The notes under the pieces: generated by a model
Database searches by the model: none
What the model saw: the letters and a program-made list of their open reading frames with translations, nothing else
Told to the model about the DNA's origin: nothing
Made by a program: the position numbers and the translations under genes
Shown: piece by piece, positions 1 to 11,544 of the stretch
How the letters are laid out: each line of letters opens with the position of its first letter
Numbering within the stretch: position 1 is the stretch's first letter
From: Plutella xylostella
Taxonomy: Eukaryota > Arthropoda > Insecta > Lepidoptera > Plutellidae
Direction of reading: 5' to 3'
Length of the DNA stretch: 64,000 nucleotides
Assembly (NCBI RefSeq): GCF_932276165.1
Contig: NC_063986.1
Coordinates: 9,994,501 to 10,058,500 of the forward strand

Positions 1-1308
1 TCCCCCGAGCGCCCGCCCCCGCTGCCCCGCGCGCTGCGCCTGCTGACCTGGGGCCCGCGCCTGTGCCTGCGCCCGCTGTGGCTGCTGCTCGGCCTCTTCG
101 CGCACCCCGCCTGGAAGCAGATCCTCGTCGTGCTGCCCACGCTCTGGATTGCCGCCTCGCTGTTCATATTCTGGAAGTGCGTTCAGTGTCCTATCGGTGT
201 TCTCAGGATGTTAGGCCGCGCGCTCAGCTCCAAAAGCCCGCACAAACCGCGCACCGTCTTGATCAGTGGCGGCAGCTCGGTGCAGGCGCTACACCTGGCC
301 CGGAACTTCCACTCGGCCGGCGCCCGCGTGATCGCCTTCGAGATCGAGGGCCAGTTCACGCTGCTGAAGTACTCGGCGGCCGTGGCGCGGTTCTACACGG
401 TGCCGCGGCCGCACCCGGCGGACCCGCTGGCCTACGCGCGCGCGCTGCGGGAGATCGTGGACCGCGAGGGCGCCGTGTTCTTCGTGCCTGTGAGCTCGTC
501 CACGCCCGCGTACTACGACGCGCTGGCCAAGCCGCACCTGGAGGTGGCGGGCTGCCAGTGCTTCGTGCCGAGCGCGCGCGACGTCATCACGCTCGACGAC
601 CCGCTGGAGCTGATCCGCGTGTCCCGCGCCGCCGGGCTCGCCACGCCGCAGTTCTGGGTGGTCACCAGCGACGAGGACATCCGCGCGTGGTACGAGAGCG
701 GCGCCGCGCGCGAGGGCCGCCACTTCATCGCCAGCGCCGGCGCGCGCGGCGCCCGCGACCGCCTGCGCTTCGTACTCCCCGAGGAGCGCACTAATTTCAG
801 ATTTCCCCGCGAAATCAGTTCGGAGAAGCCGTGGGTGATAATAAGAGAGCCGAAGGGGGAGAAGATCGTGACGTGCACGACGCTGAAGGAGTCGCGCGCC
901 GTGAACAACGTGAGCTGCCGCATCGACACGGAGCGGCGCGGGCTGGTGCCGCAGCGGGACGAGGAGGCGGACGCGTGGGTGGCGCGGTTCGTGTCGCGCC
1001 TGGCGCCCGCGCGGCCCATGACGGGGCACGTGTCGTTCCGGCTGGTGCGCGAGGACGGCGCGGCGCGCGGCCGGCTGGTGGCGCTGGGCGCGCGCGTGGG
1101 CGTGTCGCTGCCCTACCTGTGCCAGGGCGCGGCGGGCGGCGCGCCGGCGGCGGTGGGCAAGCTGCTGCACACGGTGCTGGACACGCGGGAGGCGCTGTTC
1201 GCCTACTGGGACCCGCTGCCGTACTGCGCCTACTACCGCGCGCGCCCCGCCGAGCGCCGCCCGCCGCCGCCCGAGCCCTGCAAGACGCCTCCCAACGTGC
1301 CGCTCTGA
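1..1308 (+). CDS. ATP-grasp-like membrane-anchored protein, 3' part
   Basis: The frame is open from base 1 to TGA at 1306-1308, so the start lies upstream of the window; the first in-frame ATG here is at 208. About 70-170 encodes a hydrophobic stretch that looks like a membrane anchor. Next comes a Rossmann-like pre-ATP-grasp region (TVLISGGSSVQALHLARNF, about 256-312), then a region resembling ATP-grasp ligases of the carbamoyl-phosphate-synthase-like group (ARFYTVP, FVPVSS, PWVIIREPKGE, GHVSFRLV). Family members usually have an E-x-N-P-R type metal-binding motif after the last of these; here the position reads VALGARVG (about 1075-1101), so catalysis is doubtful. Codon use is extremely GC-rich, unlike the rest of the window. 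I know this family best from fungi and bacteria, so gene transfer is possible but untested. The substrate is unknown. Confidence 0.6.
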   Translation, partial: SPERPPPLPRALRLLTWGPRLCLRPLWLLLGLFAHPAWKQILVVLPTLWIAASLFIFWKCVQCPIGVLRMLGRALSSKSPHKPRTVLISGGSSVQALHLARNFHSAGARVIAFEIEGQFTLLKYSAAVARFYTVPRPHPADPLAYARALREIVDREGAVFFVPVSSSTPAYYDALAKPHLEVAGCQCFVPSARDVITLDDPLELIRVSRAAGLATPQFWVVTSDEDIRAWYESGAAREGRHFIASAGARGARDRLRFVLPEERTNFRFPREISSEKPWVIIREPKGEKIVTCTTLKESRAVNNVSCRIDTERRGLVPQRDEEADAWVARFVSRLAPARPMTGHVSFRLVREDGAARGRLVALGARVGVSLPYLCQGAAGGAPAAVGKLLHTVLDTREALFAYWDPLPYCAYYRARPAERRPPPPEPCKTPPNVPL

Positions 1309-4300
1309 GCGCCCGCAGGCCGCGGAACTATTTATTGCTAGGAGCCTCAAGTACCTGAAGAGCGGTGGTCCCGCCCGGCGGCGGCGGCGGTCGCCACATC
1401 GCTCGCTCTCTATATGTTATTGTTCGTTGGACAGAGTTCCTTAAGGTCACGGGGCCGAGGGACGATATGAGCTGTTTGTAACTACTAAGTAGATTGTTGT
1501 ACCAAATATTTTTATTATTGTAGCATTAAGTTTTTATTTATAAGTAAGATTAAATTAACAAACAAGAATAATCAAACAATGTAATTTATTGTTTTCTTGT
1601 AAATAACTACCTAGTTAAGTAAGAAAATCTCACTAAGATAGCGGTTGGAAAATCTACACGATGAATAACTAATAACAATCTGATATAGAACCATTAAACG
1701 ACCTCCCATAAAGATCTACAAAGGTAAGTACCTAGTTTGCATCCAACAATAGTAACACCATTGACCTCTAAGCAAATCACTTGCACGATTTTATATAACT
1801 GCCCCATTTGTGGATGCCTTAACTCGGGTCATTTACGACATAGAAATCTAATTTATGCAGCAGATAGAATCGTACCTATAGTCCTATACGTATACTTAGG
1901 TATGTATAAGTACTTACCTATGTAGCTAGAGATTTGAGGTCGGAAACTTTTGTTCAGCGGAGATAAGGGGATACAGTAGTGGTAAGTGTACCACTTTTTT
2001 AAAGGGTGCGTTCACACCGGCGGTCAAAACAGGCAAAAATACTCGTAACTAATCTTTTTGCAATGAATTTTATGAAGGTAGAAAAGCTACATGTCATTAA
2101 ACGATGCAGAGGGCAACAGGGCAAGTGAATGCTGGTGATGATAAAGATCGACATTTTCAGGTTACTTAGCTATAATAGGTTATAGTGGGGTAGGTTCTGT
2201 TGCTATTATCTATGTAATACAACTAATAATAATTACAATTTATATGTAAAAAGGTGAGTAATACATAAGCGAGTGTATGCACACCTCTACATCCATCATC
2301 TCAGGTCAATGGTAGTAGGTACTTACATAGGTACCTAGATGCTGGCCGTGTCTTGGCTAACCTCACCAAGGTCAATGTATTTTTTTTGTTTATATATTCA
2401 TCCCGTTTCTGATTTTGTAAAACGTTAAGTATACGTAATACATACAAAATTTAATGAGGTAGGTATAAGACCAAGCTAGGAAGACCTAGATACCTATGGC
2501 TATTTTATGTGTCTAATGTGGTAAAAAATATTATCCCCAATATTATCTAAGGTTCTGTACCGTAAGTACCTAGTTATGTACTTATTAAATGTTATCAAGC
2601 GAGTGTACTTATGTTTGTAACTGTGTAACACAGTTTCAACCAACCTACAAAGTAAAATCTCCGCTATCAGTACAAATCTCGCAACATTTGAACAAACACG
2701 AAACTGCAGAGCGTCTGACATTCCCCGACGGTAGGCAAAGAACATGCATGTGTCCGTTACATGTATGTTCTTGAATGCACTTGAGATAGCGGTATCAACG
2801 GGGTCACCGGTCACACGGTGGGCAAAGATCGCCCGCAAACAGCGATGTGACGGAAAAATTTACAGAAAAGAAATAATTTTTTTGAAGTAGCTAACTATCC
2901 TTATAATGTTTGTGAGGATGGGAAGATTTTATATCTGTAATAAGTATAAGTACTAGCTACTACTCATAGAATAGAGCACTAACAGAAGCTTAATTTAGAA
3001 TATCTACCTACCTAGTACAGTGTTGTTGTTGTAGTCCTATGCCTATGGCACCCCATCAGATGCTATCCACTAACGTCCGCTACTTCCGCGTATCTTCGGC
3101 TCTACTTTCTGCCTCGCTCCAGCGGCTGGCAGCTCGCTTTCAACGCTTCGGCGCCACGTTTGGTCAGGGTGTCCACGGGAGCGCTTTCCATTTGGTGATC
3201 GTCAGTGAAACACTATATTTGCGGCATTCGTAGCTCCTCTACGTACAGTGTGCAAGTAGAAAAAAAAATGAAAGTAGGTAAAGTAAGCCGTGAGAGCAAG
3301 ACTGTGGAAGTCATTCTAAAAATCTTTTGAAAAAACGTGAAAAAAGAACTACTCTTATAGTTACTTAGCTCTTTTTGAGTCTCCTCTTTCGGCTTTACAT
3401 GTGTAAATTACCGTTTTAGCAGTAGTAGAAACCAGCATCAGACCATTGAATGGACAATACTTGTACAAGGACAGAGTGTTGAGGGGAGATATGGAGGTCT
3501 ATTAGACGATCATTGTTCGCTTATGAATCCTACGGAAACCTACGAAAAGTGGATTGAGCAATCCACCGCCTATGAGGGTAGAGTAGATACAGACAACAAA
3601 AGAGAGCAAGTATCCAATCCAACCACCACCGCCAGTTAGTGCTCCAGTGTTAACAGTTTTATCTGAGACACAAATGGCTTGATTAATTTTTAGTAGATGG
3701 TATGTACCTCTTTGGTTCAAGCACAAAAGCTTACAAATATTAAATGAGCAGGTAATATTCGTATCATCAACCAACCTATAGTATCATTTTGTCAGTAAGT
3801 ACATTGTACTTTCTGGGATATGGGAGTATATGTATTAACTTACTTATAAATCTCTTTTTGTGACTGTACACTTATCTATGCATAAACATCACACCATATT
3901 CCATTAGACTACGAATTGAACTCTAGATTGAATTGAAAACGGACTTCGAACTTATTCGCAAGCTAGTTTACAATATCGGTAACGCTGATAGACATATTGT
4001 ATTAGGTATCTACACAGTTTTATTATCACTTCCCAAAGTTACGAAAACAATTGTAAACTTACCCTCAAATGTAGCTGATAGGGAGAAAAATAAACTAGGT
4101 ATCTAGAAACTTTCTACTTATCTTGGCGTTATCAATTAAAACGTTGCGTCAACGGGGCGTTTGACCGATAACAAAAATATTTGGCTTTCGATGTACCTAT
4201 CCAAGAAGCAAGTAAATAATGTATTGATACAGTACGCGCCACTGAAGTCTTACGACAAAATCACGAACTAACCAGCCTACCATAATGCGCCGCAGCTATT

Positions 4301-4385
4301 GGACTGCAGTGGTGGCGCGGACTCTGCCAACCTTTACCTATTTATCCATACCCAAGAGATAGGAGTTTTTTATATGTTTAGGAGG
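1309..4385. other. Non-coding AT-rich stretch, includes 3' UTR of preceding gene
   Basis: The first few hundred bases are probably 3' UTR of the ATP-grasp-like gene; an ATTAAA-type signal sits near 1550 but no AATAAA was seen. The rest is AT-rich with scattered GTACCTA words typical of moth intergenic DNA. No convincing coding frame, RNA gene or paired repeat was recognised. Confidence 0.5.
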
Positions 4386-4386
4386 T

Positions 4387-4450
4387 AGATAGATAGATAG
4401 ATAGAATACTCTTTATTTGTACACACACACATAAAAGAAACTTACATAAC
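4387..4450 (-). repeat. GATA microsatellite with LINE-tail-like flank
   Basis: About five GATA units (4387-4406) are followed by AATACTCTTTATTTGTACAC. On the minus strand this reads as an AATAAAGAGTATT polyadenylation-like end running into TATC repeats, which looks like the 3' tail of a degraded retroelement. No coding part is visible. Confidence 0.45.
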
Positions 4451-4885
4451 TTAAATACTATAAACTATGTACAAAAATGGCGGTCTTATCGCTTAAAGCG
4501 ATTTTTTCAAGACAACCTTAAGGTGGAAGGATATTTTGATTAAAGAGGGGTCAAGTGTACTAAAGAATAATAAAGGAAAAATTAAAATAATACTATAATG
4601 AGGTACTATAATGGTATACCTTACTTACTATTTTGCATAGTTTATTTTCTCAGTGCTATTTAGTTTAATACAGTTCCATTATCGTTAGGTAACATAGTTT
4701 ATTGATCACAAATAAATAACCTATTGATTCAAAAACAGAAAAAACTAGATTTAGTTTGTATTTTTTCGAGCACTATCCTAGGATTTCAGTGTTCCAATTT
4801 TCAGAGTAAACTTCAAACTAGGTAGGTACTACTGTATGATTTAAACTAAAATTAGTTTCAGATACCTACCTACATTTTACATTTA

Positions 4886-5341
4886 GGCAGCGTTCCCACT
4901 ACGCCGGACCGGCAGATCTGCCGAAAACCGGACACCGGACAGAGTGTTCACATTACATCGGATCCCGGAAGAAATTCAGACAGTCCTCAGTTGAATTTGG
5001 ACCTGCGCGCACAATGGACGACGAAATTGTTGTGTTGTGGTGGTACCCTATTTTACGGGAAAGATTTTCCATGCTTTTCATTTTACATCCAGGGGCGAGG
5101 GGAGCACGAGCGGGGCGAGCGGGGGACAGATACCGGCACAAACTCGTTCACATTACTCCGGGCCCGGTCGTTCTACCGGCAATTCGTAGTGACAAAACGT
5201 TCGGTAGAAATGCCGGGCTCGGCAAAAATGCCGGACCCGGGATAATGTGAATAGCTTCATATAAATTGTACAGCCACTAGCTCTTCCGGCAGATTTACCG
5301 GCGCGGCAGATCTGCCGGTCCGGCGTAGTGGGAACGCTGCC
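4886..5341. mobile_element. MITE, PIF/Harbinger-like, 456 bp
   Basis: The ends are inverted repeats of about 38 bp beginning GGCAGCGTTCCCACTACGCC on both strands. The element is flanked by TTA on each side (4883-4885 and 5342-5344), the three-base target duplication usual for PIF/Harbinger elements. The interior is rich in short CCGG-containing inverted words. There is no transposase; open frames inside it are by-products of high GC. Confidence 0.8.
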
Positions 5342-5344
5342 TTA

Positions 5345-7218
5345 CAGAACATACCTATCCTATCCTACACTTGTATTCACGTTATCATATCAAACCACAC
5401 AGAACATTAATTTACTAAAAATATATCTACAAAAACAAAAGCTGATATGAAACTCTTCAGTGTAGCAACGATTCAACCTTGAACCTAAGGTAATGTATAA
5501 AATTTCATTGACAACAATAGGCGCTTTGACCCTTTGATAAAAGTAGACACTGGTATCTTTTTTTTGGTATCTTTCATGTGGGGTGTAAGTGGGTAGGTAC
5601 CTATTGTATATTTTGGTACAATATTATTTTGGTTACATTTGACATGAAGAAGTTATACTGTATTGTTACTATAAGCAATAAGGCCGCCTTTTTGTACTGT
5701 TTTAACATGATCGTAAATCTCAAACAAACTCATTAATTTATCTAAGTATCGCCATGTTGCGGTTACTCGAGTCTAAAGGCGAGTGGTAGAGAATCTGCTA
5801 CCAGGCGGTAGCGCTCACCACTCATTGTTACTGTGCCTATCTTAAATAGGTGTTACGGTGTTAGTATAACTGTTTCAGTTGGTTACTGAAAACGTTTATG
5901 GTCAACCGGCGATAACAAGTGTACAAGTTCAAAGTCAATTTTATCATTACTTCACCAAATTAACGTTAATTGGCTTTCTGATAGTGCTGATTTATAAACT
6001 AGTAGAGTTGTGTATTTATCGGTAAGTATGTAGTTTGTTGTTTGCAGCCGATAGTGGACACGTGACGGCAAGATCCGGCAGCTTAGTATGTAACAACTAA
6101 GTATATTATGTACCTACTACGCAGATCTAACTCCATATGATTAGTTCGAAAATAAACTCTACACTCGAGAGCACTGAAAATATGTCATTAGAACTTTTCC
6201 ATTGCTTGCGAATGTATACTTTAGGATACTCATTTATACAGACAAAATGATACTTTCTTCTGTAGTGTCCAAGTGACTATACGAGAACACTCTCAGACCA
6301 TCAGACCATCGTAATACATAACCCGATGGCGTTGGCAGGGATGATCGTTGACCTGTTAGAATTTCCATTGATCATCGTACTTGGTTTTTTATATCACTTA
6401 AAACCCTTGAAACTGTAACTGAAGCACGGAATAAAATCCGATGGATCATATCAGATTTTGTTTACAGAGTTTTTGCCTAATAAAATATTAAAATCATTTT
6501 CATATTAATCAAATACTTAAGCATCAAATTAATTTGAGTATAATAAGTTAATATCTAATGCCGGTACACACTCATTATGATAGTGCGTGCGTATCTGATC
6601 ACGAGCACCACATACCGGCCCGGTGCTGTTCCGTAGATAGCGCCAAGGCTGATGGCTGATCCGCCAGACTTTGATTACACTAGTTTCTATGTTAGTATTA
6701 TTAATTTATTATCATTAACAATATTTTTAATGCGTAATACTAGGTTACTAGGTAGCATAGAATTGAGATTGGCATATTAGTCTATGCTTATAACTATGGT
6801 AGGTACTTATTAAAGTACCTAGGTACCTATAAAATTTGCATAAAGAAATCGTCTTATCATCATTTTATGTTTTTCGCAATAAGTATGTAATAATAAACGC
6901 AATAAGTAGAAGTACAAGTCTCTAAATAAGATAAGATCATCGTACCCTTGCATAGGTTGACAAACCTTTGTGGTTTATTGCAAAAAAACTGCGCTTTATT
7001 TCTTGTATGTACTTATATAGTACTTACATAACATAACAAGATAAAGATAAATCTGGTTTTTAAGTACATACTTAGCTTTCGGAATTTTAAGATTAAATTT
7101 TTGTGTTGGTTGGTACCTATAGTTCTGAAGTTGCACAGTATCTGCCTGGGTGTTGAGAATAAAATATTAAAACATTAAAAAAAGCATAAGTATCACATAC
7201 TGAGATCGCATCCAGTGG
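5345..7218. other. Non-coding stretch, nothing recognised
   Basis: AT-rich DNA with no convincing coding frame, RNA gene or terminal-repeat pair on either strand. Confidence 0.45.
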
Positions 7219-7223
7219 CGTGC

Positions 7224-7284
7224 TTTTGGGAGAGGCCTACGTCCAGCAGTGGACTGCTATAGGCTAATGATGATGATGATGATG
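7224..7284 (+). mobile_element. 3' stub of an RTE-type LINE
   Basis: The stretch reading TTGGGAGAGGCCTACGTCCA and on to a GATGATGAT tail closely matches the 3' end of the RTE fragment at 42820-42890. Only about 60 bp survive, so this is a very short 5'-truncated copy of the same family. Confidence 0.75.
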
Positions 7285-8339
7285 TTCACATACAGAATAC
7301 AGAGGAAGAAAAAATCTACAATGTAAAGCAATGACACTGAATATTGGGTGCACGTTACATCACCCTGTGGGCCTAGCATGACACGCGCTAAAAAAAATAT
7401 TGCAACAGTTTTTCAAGCAGTGAAAAGCAAGCTGTAAATATGGGGTTGCGGCAGTTCGGCTTTCGGCTGTGTTATGGCATATTTATCCACGGAATTTTAC
7501 AAGAAATAGGAATCAATATCATGTGTCACATAATCGAAAACAACTGATCTGTCAAAGAATTCTATGCGCATTATCAATTTTGGAGCACTGTAGTACTTTA
7601 AATCACAAAAAACCTGACTTTTCCGACACGCATTCTGATTGCATCAGATTAAGAAAACCAAACTTTGGACTTTGGAACCTTTTATTTACTTACTTTTAAA
7701 ACATTATCACTATCAGCGTAACCCCGTTCTTATAGAATCATCATCTTAAATGAGTCAAATTTGTAAATTACTTATCAATAGGTAAGTAAACATAAAAAAC
7801 TATAATAAATAAAATATTTATAATTCCCATTTTATCTTCGTATGGGGCGATTATTACTGCGTAGCAGTGCATAGAAAACACGTTGCTACGGCGTAGCATC
7901 GTAGCAGACATAATTTGTAATTATTAAGTTAATTAAAATATTTATACTCAATAGGTAAGTGTTACAAATAAACCGCCTCATTACATAACGTAGAATAAAG
8001 ATATTTTTAGTTTAGAACCGGCTGCGGATTACTGAATATATGAAATACTAGGTCTTCAGGACTTCTAACCCAGAACTACACTCCCGGGCAATGAAAAAGT
8101 TCCACTCACAAAATGCAGACATCGAACGACCTAAATTTTTTCAAAGATTTAATTTAAAATTGTAACAAAATATTACCGTTTTTAGTTGGTAATATCCTGA
8201 TGCTCTGTTAAATGTACTTCAATCTTGCAGAAGGCGTTTTTCCGTTTAGGAGTAAATTGGTGTTTTTCTCAGTGGAAACTTTTCATTGCCCGTGAGTGTA
8301 TATTCTGTATAAAATAAGGGATACATATTATTCAATGTA
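7285..8339. other. Non-coding stretch, nothing recognised
   Basis: AT-rich sequence between two retroelement remnants. A small cluster of GTAGCA-type words lies near 7855-7905, but no gene or complete element was recognised. Confidence 0.45.
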
Positions 8340-8616
8340 TTGTATCTATTTTATTTTTTTTATTTTATTTTATTTTTATTTTATCGTATTCGGAAAACTT
8401 ACAGCTATCTTAAACTAGTTTACATTTATATGATGCATCTAAGAGCCATTTAATAGTTTTCGCATATGGTAGTAAATTATTACAAAAAGACAAACAGTTA
8501 TGGTAAGTAAAATTTACACATTTCGTAAAACTACGCAATTAGCAATTACAAGAATTAAATTACGCTAACAGTGAGAACAAGAACTTATATTGTTATTTTA
8601 ATAAAGAATACTAAAG

Positions 8617-11544
8617 CTAATCGTTTGTCTGGGAACCAAAGTACTCCGATGCCAAATTTCTTTTCAACGATAATAAACTACAGTTAAAAAAGTCAATCTC
8701 ATTTGCCATAGCATTGAACTGTCTACTCACCCGTACAAAGAAACTATTTTGCCTATAGTTAGTGTTAGCTTTAGGTACGTGTAGTTGAAAACCAGTTCGA
8801 CTTGATCTTGTAGGTACCTTCATCTTAACACACTCAAGCAACTCAGGAGAATCGATACTACCATTGATGATCTTATGTAGGTAGGACAGGTCAGCTATCC
8901 GCCGCCGTAGTTGTAAAGGTAGCAAATGGTGTCTTTTACAGCGAAGGTCATAACTTATGTCATAAATACCCGTTTTAAACTGTATGTATCTTAAAAATTT
9001 ACGCTGGATAGATTCAATTCGATTTATGTAATAGTCATAACGTGGGTTCCATACTTCAGAAGCATATTCTAGGATACTTCGTACAAGAGAACAATACAAT
9101 ATCTTAATTGGTTTAATATTTTTGAATTTAGCACACGATCGTATTATAAATCCTAGGCTTCTTGATGCTTTTTTAATGATATTATCTATATGCCTATCAT
9201 AAAGAAGTTTGGAATCCTGAACTAGGCCTAAATCTCTTATGTAGTTCACAGAGCTAACTGATTGATTTTTAAGTTTATAAGAAAAAACTATATCGGAATG
9301 TTTTCGAGAGAAAGTGATATAGAAGCATTTTGATACATTTAGATCCAGTCTATTTACTTCACAATACTTGCTAAAGGAGTCAAGATCCCTCTGAAGTGAT
9401 ACACAATCTTGGTCAGAGTGGATTTTATTGTAAATTTTCATATCATCGGCAAATAATATGAATTTAGATGAGGCAAAACAAGAATTGATATCATTTATAA
9501 AGATTATAAATAACAGAGGACCTAATAACGATCCCTGCGGAACTCCCGAAGGAACAAACTGCCATCCCGATGTAAATCCATTTATTGTTACCGCCTGAGA
9601 TCGATTATTGATGTATGAGGTGAACCATCTGAATAAATTACCATGGATACCAGCGCTTTGAAGTTTTTTCAAAAGAATAACATGGTCAATGCGATCAAAT
9701 GCTTTGGAATAATCTGTAAAAACTACATCTACTTGATCACCTTTATCCATAGTCGATGTAATATAGTCATTAGATATAACTAGGTTAGATATAGTTGAAC
9801 GTTTTTGCAAGAAACCATGCTGTTCCGGAATAAACCATGTACGTAATGATGCATAAACCTGGTCATATACAATTTTTTCGAATATTTTAGCAATTATGCA
9901 GAGTTTAGATATAGGTCTATAATGATCTACTTGATTTTTGTCTCCTTTTTTATGCACTGGAGTAATAAACGCTGATTTCCATACTTTAGGAACTAGGCCC
10001 TCGGCCAATGATCTTTTAAAAAGCATTGCTATCGGTGAGTATAGACTATCCGCACAATTTAACAGAAATATGCCAGGTAATTTATCAGGACCACATCCTT
10101 TATGGACATCAATTGCTTTTAGTAGTTTAAGAATCTGTTTAGGATTAATTTCTATATTATTTATAAAGTTATTATTAGGATTAGGAATAGGATCCTCAAT
10201 TACATTATTAAAGTTCGCTGGAATGGAGGATAGAAACGTCGTCTGAAAGTAATCAGCAAAAAGGTTGCAGATATCATCTCCAGTATTTGCCTTTGAAAGA
10301 CCGTAGTTCATGACAGATGGAATGGAATTGTTGTTGGTTTTCAAATTTTTCGTGTAAGACCAAAACAGTTTAGGATTGGTACATAACGCATTTTCAATGT
10401 TATTTATATAGACTTCATAGCACTGGGCTTCCACCTCTTTACAACGCCTCCTAAGCAGTGAGAACGTTTCATAATCTCCTAAGTTTCCATATCTTCTATA
10501 TTTTAGATAGAATTTATGTTTTTCTTTTATGATTTTTTTAAGGGCGGAACTATACCAATAGGGAAATTTAGAGGAAGAGACAATTTTATGCGGTATGTGT
10601 TTATCACGTAGGTCAAAAAGAATTTTATAAAACGATGCTACCGCATCATCGATAGAACCACTACATAGGATAATATTATACCAATCAACTGAATCTATAT
10701 GATTGGTTATACTTTCATAGTCAGCTTCCGCAGAGTTATACAAGTAGACAAGTTTAGGCAAAGACACAAGGGGAGTGGCCTCGATGAGCGACATTTCAAT
10801 AACGAGTGATTTGTGATAGGGATCCTCACGCACTAGCGGGTCAGTACAGGCTCTGACCTTCACTGACTCACTTGAAAATACAAGATCTAGTATGCTGTCA
10901 AAAGAGTTATTAATACCGTTATACTGTTTTAAATTGCATTGAACAATTGTATCAATAAATTCCGTTTGATAACCTGTAAATTGAGATGGTTCAAAATAAT
11001 TTGATGATGAGTTCCAGTTAATATTACTCATATTAAAATCACCTATTACTAGAAACTTATCATTTGGACAGTTGGTAACAATCTCAAACAGTTTCTCAGT
11101 AAAATTTATAAGTTGTGCATTAAAAGAGTTTTTATTTTTGCCTTGAGAGCATAGATAGATGGTACATATATGTAGCTTCATTTTCTCCATATTTTTATTT
11201 TTAAAAGAGACAGTTACCCAAAGGTCCTCTGCGGAGGATCTCCACTCGGGTCGTTCTACAGCATCCAGCTCCCGGCGAACCGCCAGCAGCACCCCGCCGC
11301 CAAGAGTCTGCTTAGTTAAAGCATAATCCCGATCCCGCCTCCAAACAAAATACCTATTGTCTACGAGTTCGTTATCAAAGATTCCCTCCAGCAACCAAGA
11401 CTCGGTAACCGACACAATATCATACGAGCCAAGCAATAAATTTCTTTTAAAAATGTGTGTTTTAGTACGGAGACCCCGTGTATTTTGGTAATAAATGTTA
11501 AGGGCAGTCATTGAAAAGTACTGACAATAACTCATCAAAAGCAC
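8617..11544 (-). CDS. LINE ORF2: endonuclease plus reverse transcriptase, 975 codons
   Basis: Nicks target DNA and copies the element RNA at the nick. The first ~230 residues form an AP-endonuclease-like domain with NTRGLRTK, TESWL (catalytic Glu) and GDFN motifs. The reverse transcriptase shows HYRPIS, FTDYSKAFDRIDH, SGVPQGSLLGPLLF and the catalytic FADDMKIY. The C-terminal part has the Cys/His-poor end usual for this group. The likely start is one of two in-frame ATGs (MSYCQ or MTALN) just inside the listed 5' limit. No stop or frameshift is seen, so the enzyme could be functional even though the element is 5'-truncated. Confidence 0.85.
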   Translation of the reverse strand: MLLMSYCQYFSMTALNIYYQNTRGLRTKTHIFKRNLLLGSYDIVSVTESWLLEGIFDNELVDNRYFVWRRDRDYALTKQTLGGGVLLAVRRELDAVERPEWRSSAEDLWVTVSFKNKNMEKMKLHICTIYLCSQGKNKNSFNAQLINFTEKLFEIVTNCPNDKFLVIGDFNMSNINWNSSSNYFEPSQFTGYQTEFIDTIVQCNLKQYNGINNSFDSILDLVFSSESVKVRACTDPLVREDPYHKSLVIEMSLIEATPLVSLPKLVYLYNSAEADYESITNHIDSVDWYNIILCSGSIDDAVASFYKILFDLRDKHIPHKIVSSSKFPYWYSSALKKIIKEKHKFYLKYRRYGNLGDYETFSLLRRRCKEVEAQCYEVYINNIENALCTNPKLFWSYTKNLKTNNNSIPSVMNYGLSKANTGDDICNLFADYFQTTFLSSIPANFNNVIEDPIPNPNNNFINNIEINPKQILKLLKAIDVHKGCGPDKLPGIFLLNCADSLYSPIAMLFKRSLAEGLVPKVWKSAFITPVHKKGDKNQVDHYRPISKLCIIAKIFEKIVYDQVYASLRTWFIPEQHGFLQKRSTISNLVISNDYITSTMDKGDQVDVVFTDYSKAFDRIDHVILLKKLQSAGIHGNLFRWFTSYINNRSQAVTINGFTSGWQFVPSGVPQGSLLGPLLFIIFINDINSCFASSKFILFADDMKIYNKIHSDQDCVSLQRDLDSFSKYCEVNRLDLNVSKCFYITFSRKHSDIVFSYKLKNQSVSSVNYIRDLGLVQDSKLLYDRHIDNIIKKASRSLGFIIRSCAKFKNIKPIKILYCSLVRSILEYASEVWNPRYDYYINRIESIQRKFLRYIQFKTGIYDISYDLRCKRHHLLPLQLRRRIADLSYLHKIINGSIDSPELLECVKMKVPTRSSRTGFQLHVPKANTNYRQNSFFVRVSRQFNAMANEIDFFNCSLLSLKRNLASEYFGSQTND

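Noticed and set aside
63..1358. Other long open frames on both strands overlapping the ATP-grasp-like gene
   Set aside because: Very high GC removes stop codons in all frames; these products are Arg/Ala-rich without domain signatures, whereas frame 1 shows family motifs.
2500..2838. 112-codon minus-strand frame
   Set aside because: No recognisable motif, no supporting context and length within chance expectation.
4991..5250. Two overlapping frames of 78-84 codons
   Set aside because: They lie inside the GC-rich centre of a MITE.
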